From positions 1-18,976 of the forward strand of contig ONOZ01000143.1 of assembly GCA_900319595.1 (NCBI GenBank): DNA of 18,976 nucleotides, read 5' to 3'. The notes under the pieces were generated by a model. It was not told where the DNA came from and did no database searches. It saw only the letters and a list, made by a program, of their open reading frames with translations. The position numbers and the translations under genes are program-made. The DNA comes from an uncultured Bacteroidales bacterium (GTDB lineage: Bacteria; Bacteroidota; Bacteroidia; Bacteroidales; P3). Numbering within the stretch: position 1 is the stretch's first letter; every line of letters starts with the position of its first letter. Positions 14,317-18,976 of this stretch are shown here, piece after piece.

Positions 14317-16230
14317 CTATTGTTTTTCCAATTCCATAGAAAGCACTTCCCACTCTTGCATAAGATTCTCTACAAGTTCTTTTTTATTTTGATAATTTGT
14401 AAAAAAGTTAGGGTCTTGTGTGCTATTTAAATTCTCTTCCATCAAAGCAATGTCTTTTTCTGTATTTTCTATCTCTTGTTCAATGGTTTTGAGTCTGTTT
14501 CGTTTCTTACGCAATTCTTTTTCTTTTTCTTTGTTTGCTTGAAAATCCAATTTGTTTTGACTTATGGGCTTATCTTCTTTTTTTTCAGTCCTTTGTCGCA
14601 AATTCAACTGCTCAAGGTTTTGTAATTTTTTCTTTTCCAAAAAATCATATATATCATCGTGATATTCTTTTATATTATGGTCTTTGAATTCGTACAAAGT
14701 AGTTGTCAAGCCTTGCAAAAAATCTCTGTCATGCGATACAAGAATAAAAGCACCATCGTATTTTAATAAAGCATTTTTTAAAATATCTTTACTAACTAGG
14801 TCAAGGTGATTGGTAGGTTCGTCTAACACCAACAGATTCACCTCACTTAATAGGAGTTTCGCTAATGCTAAGCGAGTTTTCTCTCCTCCAGACAAGACTT
14901 TCACTTTCTTTTCTATTGCCTCTTCATCAAAAAGAAAGCTACCAAGAATACTACGAATTTTTTGTCTTACATCTCCCGTTGCTATATCGTCAATAGTTTC
15001 AAAAACAGTCTTTTCTCCATCTAACAAAGCCGCTTGATTTTGAGCAAAGTAGCCAATTTTGACATCGTATCCCAAATTACATTGCCCAGTATAGTCTTTT
15101 ATTTCACCTACAATCACTTTAGAAAGAGTTGATTTGCCCTCTCCGTTCCGTCCAATGAATGCAACTTTTTGTCCCCTCTCCAAAATAAGATTGATATTAT
15201 TTAATACTTTTTTTTCTCCATACGACTTACTCAGATTTCTTATATCTACAACAATTCTTCCAGAGTGTGGTGCAGCAGGAAACAAAAAATGAATGGATGA
15301 GGAATCTACTTCATCAATTTCTATTCGCTCCATTTTGTCCAACATCTTTATTTTACTTTGGACTTGTTTTGCTTTGGTCGCCTTGTATCTGAAACGCTCT
15401 ATAAATTTCTCTACTTCGGCAATTTGCCTTTGTTGATTCACCATTTGAGATTGTTGAGAGCGGATACGTTCTTCGTGTAGAATTTGATAGTCGGAATAGT
15501 TTGTTTTGTAATCATATATCTTGCCTGCTGTAATTTCTATGGTGCGTTTGGTTATATTATCTAAAAAACATCTGTCGTGCGATACCAACACAACCGCTCC
15601 ATAATATTGCTGCAAAAAACTTTCAAGCCAAGTTATAGATTCTATATCTAAATGATTTGTAGGCTCGTCCAAAAGTATCAAATTTGGTTTTTGCAAAAGT
15701 ATCTTTGCTAATTCCACCCTCATTTGCCAACCTGACGAAAATTCTGTCATATTCCTATCAAAATCTTCGTTGCGAAAACCCAATCCAAGTAATATTTTGC
15801 GTGCTGTTGGTTCGGCATTATTTACATCAATTATAGCAAGTCTTTCGTTAATTTCCTCTTGGTTTAGTAATAACCTTTCATAATCTTTGCTATCATAGTC
15901 TTTGCGTTCGGATAGTTCCTTGTTTATAGAATCTAATTGTAAATTAAGATGTTTTATTTCATCAAAAGCTTTCATTGCCTCTTGTAAAACGGTAGTAGTT
16001 GAGGAAGGTATCATTTCCTGTGGTAGATAGCCAACTGTTTGATGTTTGCTTATTACAATATTGCCACTATCAGCATTCTGCAAACCACACAATATCTTCA
16101 AAAGCGTTGATTTGCCTGCTCCGTTTTTACCAACTAATCCTATACGGTCTTTATCTCCAATAGTAAAACTTACATCGTCAAAAAGGTTCTCTCCGTTGAA
16201 TTGTATAGAAAGATTATGTATCGTTATCAT
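14317..16230 (-). CDS. ABC-F family ATP-binding protein
   Basis: This 637-residue soluble protein has two ABC ATPase domains and no membrane segment. Domain 1 has Walker A GKNGAGKST at 34-42, a signature reading EFSSGWQMRVELAK and Walker B LILLDEPTNHLD. An arginine- and lysine-rich linker follows (IERFRYKATKAKQVQSKIKML). Domain 2 has GRNGEGKST, the classical LSGGEKTRLALAK and LLVLDEPTNHLD. Residues from about 555 on form a charged coiled coil (KEKELRKKRNRLKTIEQEIE). This is the ABC-F layout, whose members act on ribosomes near the exit site. Some relieve stalling and some protect from antibiotics. Nothing here marks it as a resistance factor, so I read it as a housekeeping Uup/YheS-like member. 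It converges on the cargo gene. A long hairpin separates it from tonB upstream. Confidence 0.93.
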   Translation of the reverse strand: MITIHNLSIQFNGENLFDDVSFTIGDKDRIGLVGKNGAGKSTLLKILCGLQNADSGNIVISKHQTVGYLPQEMIPSSTTTVLQEAMKAFDEIKHLNLQLDSINKELSERKDYDSKDYERLLLNQEEINERLAIIDVNNAEPTARKILLGLGFRNEDFDRNMTEFSSGWQMRVELAKILLQKPNLILLDEPTNHLDIESITWLESFLQQYYGAVVLVSHDRCFLDNITKRTIEITAGKIYDYKTNYSDYQILHEERIRSQQSQMVNQQRQIAEVEKFIERFRYKATKAKQVQSKIKMLDKMERIEIDEVDSSSIHFLFPAAPHSGRIVVDIRNLSKSYGEKKVLNNINLILERGQKVAFIGRNGEGKSTLSKVIVGEIKDYTGQCNLGYDVKIGYFAQNQAALLDGEKTVFETIDDIATGDVRQKIRSILGSFLFDEEAIEKKVKVLSGGEKTRLALAKLLLSEVNLLVLDEPTNHLDLVSKDILKNALLKYDGAFILVSHDRDFLQGLTTTLYEFKDHNIKEYHDDIYDFLEKKKLQNLEQLNLRQRTEKKEDKPISQNKLDFQANKEKEKELRKKRNRLKTIEQEIENTEKDIALMEENLNSTQDPNFFTNYQNKKELVENLMQEWEVLSMELEKQ

Positions 16231-16266
16231 AATTCTTTAAGTTTGCTTTTTCTATGATTTAAAACC

Positions 16267-16329
16267 AATTAAGGTTGTTTAAGGTCAATTAAACAATGTT
16301 TTTTTGTTTTGCCCTAAACAACCTTAATT
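16267..16329 (-). terminator. Long hairpin between tonB and the ABC-F gene
   Basis: The perfect 15-bp repeat AATTAAGGTTGTTTA (16267-16281) pairs with TAAACAACCTTAATT (16315-16329). The pairing can extend inward past one mismatch by two G-C pairs. The loop is about 30 nt and itself contains AAACAA and TTGTTT, which could pair. It follows the tonB stop by 27 bp, so it may end that transcript, with GGTTTT beyond the stem on the minus strand. It could also be a leader structure of the ABC-F gene. Confidence 0.55.
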
Positions 16330-16356
16330 AGTCTTTAATAGACTTGGACTAAAAAA

Positions 16357-17046
16357 TTATTGTAAAGTAAAGTTTACAGGTAGGTTAAATTGTTGTCTTA
16401 CAGCTTTTCCTCTCTGTTTAGCAGGAGTCCATTTTGGCATTGTCTTAACAACGCGTATTGCCTCCTCACCACAACCTGAACCTATATCACGCAAAACCTT
16501 TATATCTGTAATTGAACCATCTTTTTCTACGACAAAAGTTAAGAACACTTTACCTTGAGTACCAGTTTCTCTCGCTTGCTGAGGATATTTGATGTTTTTT
16601 GCCAAATATTTATTCAATTCGCCTAAACCTCCAGGGAAAGATGCCGTTTGTTCAACGACTAAAAAGATTTCCTCTTCCTCAACGTCTTGTATTTCCTCTT
16701 GTTGAATCTCTACATTTGTGTTTTGATAAGAACCGTCTATGTCATTGTCAAATTCTTCAAACGTAAATTCATTTTCAATTTCCTTATCATTTTCCACAAT
16801 TTCAAATTCGGTTGTAGATAATTCTACCTCTTGTTTAGGAGGTTCTGGTTCTTCTTGTTGAGTTTGAATTACCATTTCTTCTACTTCTGTAGTTACTTCG
16901 GTAAGTGCCAGATTATCTTCTTGTTTATCATAACTCTTCCACTCAAAGGCAACTACTACTATTGCCAAAGCAACAATTAATCCAATTTCAAGGAATAACC
17001 CCTTTTTGTTTTCAAGATTCGCTTTTTCGCTTTTCTTTGCTTCCAT
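16357..17046 (-). CDS. tonB: TonB family energy transducer
   Basis: This 229-residue protein has the layout of TonB: a short cytoplasmic N terminus, one membrane segment at about 17-35 (LFLEIGLIVALAIVVVAFEW), an acidic periplasmic spacer rich in Glu and Gln with EPEPPKQEVE near 67-76, and a C-terminal TonB domain from about 137 (FPGGLGELNKYLAKNIKYPQ, GKVFLTFVVEKDGSITDIKV, MPKWTPAKQRGKAVRQQFNLPVNF). It should carry energy from the inner-membrane motor to outer-membrane receptors. The spacer is more acidic and less proline-rich than in proteobacterial TonB, as is usual in Bacteroidota. exbB and exbD are not nearby, so it is one of probably several orphan TonB genes. It lies 161 nt after the kinase gene on the same strand. 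Confidence 0.92.
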   Translation of the reverse strand: MEAKKSEKANLENKKGLFLEIGLIVALAIVVVAFEWKSYDKQEDNLALTEVTTEVEEMVIQTQQEEPEPPKQEVELSTTEFEIVENDKEIENEFTFEEFDNDIDGSYQNTNVEIQQEEIQDVEEEEIFLVVEQTASFPGGLGELNKYLAKNIKYPQQARETGTQGKVFLTFVVEKDGSITDIKVLRDIGSGCGEEAIRVVKTMPKWTPAKQRGKAVRQQFNLPVNFTLQ

Positions 17047-17207
17047 TTTATTATATGTTTTTTCTGTTATTACTCTACACTATTTCAGACCGCTAAATTA
17101 CTGCATTTTTTTTTAATGACAAAATTTTTTCTTATTTTTTTATTTTCAGACAACTAAAACTCTTTATTTATTAGTGCAATAGCCACTCACATATTGTATT
17201 TTACGTT

Positions 17208-18887
17208 TTAATAATTGAAACTGCTACCTCCCAAAAATTCTCGCATAATCGAAGTAGGTGGTATGAATTCTGATGAGATAGGGGAGAAGTTACTCAAAAA
17301 TTTTAATAGTCGTTGTGCGTCAGCATATGCTAATGAACTTTGCGACACTTTCATTAAAAGCGGTTCGCAGTAGGTTTTCAAAAGTCCCATCTCATATAAC
17401 AAAGACGAATTGAATATACTATCGGCATTTTCTTGATAAGGAAATATATGCTTTTCTTCTCCACTTCTTACACTTGCCCATCGTAATAGCGTATCCTCTG
17501 CCGAAGAGCCTCTATAGTTATTATCTCTAACTATCCTACGAATCAAACGGTTGTCAGAGGTAGAGATAAGATTGTATTTGTCCAAAGCAATTTGAGTTAG
17601 AGCCGAAACAAATACGAAATACTTGTTTTTACGGGCAATATCTTTGGAAACTTTTGGGTTAAGTGCATGAATACCTTCTACTATTAGTATAGAGTTTTCT
17701 TGCAATCTAATCCTATTACCGCTTGGAAACTTCTCACCTTTTAGAAAATCGAACTTAGGCAACTCAACTTCCTTACCTTCCAAAAGTTCTTGCATTTGCT
17801 GGTTAAAAAACTTCAAATCCACAGCCTCCAAACATTCAAAATCATATTCCCCATTCTCATCTTTTGGCGTATTTTCCCTACTATTAAAGTAATCGTCCAT
17901 ACTAATCTGCACAGGATGAATACCATTTACTGCAAGTTGCGTTTCCAAACGTCTGCAAGAAGTTGTTTTGCCAGAAGATGAAGGTCCCGCCAAAAATACT
18001 ATCTTTATATCATTCTTTTTCTTTGCTATACTGTCGGCAATTTGTGCATATTTCTTCTCGTGCAATGCTTCGCTTATATTTATAATTTGTTTGGCATAGC
18101 CGTTATTTACACCTTCGTTCAAAGAAGACACATATTGCATAGACAAAATATCTACCCAATGTTTATGTTCTTGGAAAATATTAAATAACTTGTTTTGTTT
18201 GGTAATTATTCCTGCCTCTTGATAATCTTTATCGTTATCTGGCATAAACAACATTAACCCTTTTTCAAATGGCACGACATCAAATATTTTCAAATATCGC
18301 GTAGATGGGACTAAATCAAAGAAAAACGAATTTATGGTACCGTCCAAAATATCTACATTAGCATACAATAGACCACTATTTCTAATAAGATTTGCTTTTT
18401 GTTGCATACCAACGGATTCGAACAACTTGCTAGCCTCTTCGCTTTGCATAATCTTTCGTTCAAACGGCAAGTCTTTTTTTACAAGCAAATTCATTTGTTT
18501 TTTTATCTTCATTGCCACTTTGTCCAAAGGCTCGTTGATGTCTGTCAATTCCGTATAGTACCCATCATTCATAGAGTGCATAATCCGAACATCGCCTTGG
18601 GGGTACAAATCCTTGATAGTCTTGTAATAAAGAAACATCAAACTCATGGCATATATACGTTTGCCGTTGGGGTTGAATATATTAAGAAAATTTATAGTCT
18701 TAGGCGAGTAGATTTTATAATTCAAATTCTCTACCTTATTATTTACAGTTGCTCCTAATATGCTTTCAGGTTTTTCCATTCCAGCAAAGGCAATTACATC
18801 ACTCAAACAAGTGCCACTTGGTACCAAAAACTTGCTTTGTGTATTGGTACAATAAACTTCTATCATTTCTTTAATATTTGCATTCAT
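17208..18887 (-). CDS. Uridine kinase-like nucleoside kinase with N-terminal TGS domain
   Basis: The 559-residue protein has a TGS domain at about 8-70 (VYCTNTQSKFLVPSGTCLSDV). A threonyl-tRNA-synthetase-like second domain follows (HSMNDGYYTE at 104-113). A phosphoribulokinase/uridine kinase domain runs from about 293, with Walker A GPSSSGKT at 301-308, MDDYFNSR at about 329-336 and LIVEGIHALN at about 406. The kinase part should phosphorylate a nucleoside such as uridine or cytidine using a nucleotide triphosphate. The tRNA-synthetase-like front half has no aminoacylation core and is typical of the long nucleoside kinases in Bacteroidota and Firmicutes. The exact substrate is not readable. 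The start at 18887 opens directly into the TGS domain. A -7 box lies at 18923-18930. Confidence 0.9.
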   Translation of the reverse strand: MNANIKEMIEVYCTNTQSKFLVPSGTCLSDVIAFAGMEKPESILGATVNNKVENLNYKIYSPKTINFLNIFNPNGKRIYAMSLMFLYYKTIKDLYPQGDVRIMHSMNDGYYTELTDINEPLDKVAMKIKKQMNLLVKKDLPFERKIMQSEEASKLFESVGMQQKANLIRNSGLLYANVDILDGTINSFFFDLVPSTRYLKIFDVVPFEKGLMLFMPDNDKDYQEAGIITKQNKLFNIFQEHKHWVDILSMQYVSSLNEGVNNGYAKQIINISEALHEKKYAQIADSIAKKKNDIKIVFLAGPSSSGKTTSCRRLETQLAVNGIHPVQISMDDYFNSRENTPKDENGEYDFECLEAVDLKFFNQQMQELLEGKEVELPKFDFLKGEKFPSGNRIRLQENSILIVEGIHALNPKVSKDIARKNKYFVFVSALTQIALDKYNLISTSDNRLIRRIVRDNNYRGSSAEDTLLRWASVRSGEEKHIFPYQENADSIFNSSLLYEMGLLKTYCEPLLMKVSQSSLAYADAQRLLKFLSNFSPISSEFIPPTSIMREFLGGSSFNY

Positions 18888-18920
18888 AGGTTATGGGTGT
18901 TTTATAGATGTTTTTGATTT

Positions 18921-18960
18921 TGCAAAGATACATTTTTTTTTGGAAAAAGTTTGGTTGGTA
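18921..18960. promoter_or_regulatory. Two-part divergent promoter element, copy 2
   Basis: TGCAAAGATA (18921-18930), 13 bp, then AAAAAGTTTGGTTGGTA (18944-18960), identical in both parts and in spacing to 12767-12806. The minus-strand TATCTTTG (complement of 18923-18930) serves the nucleoside kinase, with a leader of about 30 nt. On the plus strand TTTG lies at 18950-18953. Twenty nt later the window ends in TAA (18974-18976), where a TAnnTTTG box would begin. Confidence 0.6.
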
Positions 18961-18976
18961 AAGAAAAAAGTTGTAA

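Noticed and set aside
14317..16230. Antibiotic-resistance ABC-F protein
   Set aside because: The domain layout fits housekeeping members equally well. There is no mobile context and the sequence gives no specific resistance-subfamily marker.
17047..17207. Possible small gene or RNA between tonB and the nucleoside kinase
   Set aside because: The stretch is mostly A/T runs. I find no frame with sensible composition, no convincing hairpin and no complete promoter.

Overview
The window looks like chromosome from an AT-rich member of the Bacteroidota, probably order Bacteroidales. Four signs support this. One gene encodes a protein with a type IX secretion (Por) C-terminal sorting domain. DUF1573 proteins, a TonB energy transducer and a TGS-domain nucleoside kinase of the Bacteroidales kind are present. 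Several starts are preceded by the Bacteroidota sigma-factor promoter form TTTG - about 20 nt - TAnnTTTG. Translation starts have A-rich leaders instead of clear Shine-Dalgarno sequences. I see no insertion sequence, phage, plasmid, CRISPR array or integration module.

Layout. 1-1166 (+): a promoter, tRNA-Pro(CGG) and a TPR lipoprotein gene that seems to share the tRNA promoter. 1298-5258 (-): a PhoH-family ATPase gene followed by an M16 metallopeptidase gene, separated by a decayed 21-bp-period repeat array. 5453-7613 (-): an operon of two DUF1573 secreted proteins and a class I aminotransferase, with a near-consensus promoter and a perfect 15-bp terminator hairpin. 7822-9342 (+): a lone FGGY-family sugar kinase (xylulokinase-like) with its own promoter. 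9473-12667 (-): an MtaD-like adenosine-derivative deaminase, a SUMF1-fold exported protein and an exported coiled-coil protein. 12668-13211: a 544-bp gene-free control region. 13212-14252 (+): the type IX secretion cargo protein. 14317-18887 (-): a uridine kinase-like protein, TonB and an ABC-F ATPase.

Most genes are ordinary housekeeping or envelope genes and I do not see a new multi-gene system. The unusual material is non-coding. The cargo gene at 13212 has a leader of roughly 375 nt holding a 21-bp-period array of near-palindromes, a small stem-loop, a G9 homopolymer and a cryptic 55-codon reading frame that overlaps the cargo start by ATGA. The same repeat period and a related unit occur 8.6 kb away upstream of the M16 peptidase gene. 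A two-part promoter element with fixed internal spacing occurs at both 12767-12806 and 18921-18960, each time between a minus-strand gene and plus-directed transcription.
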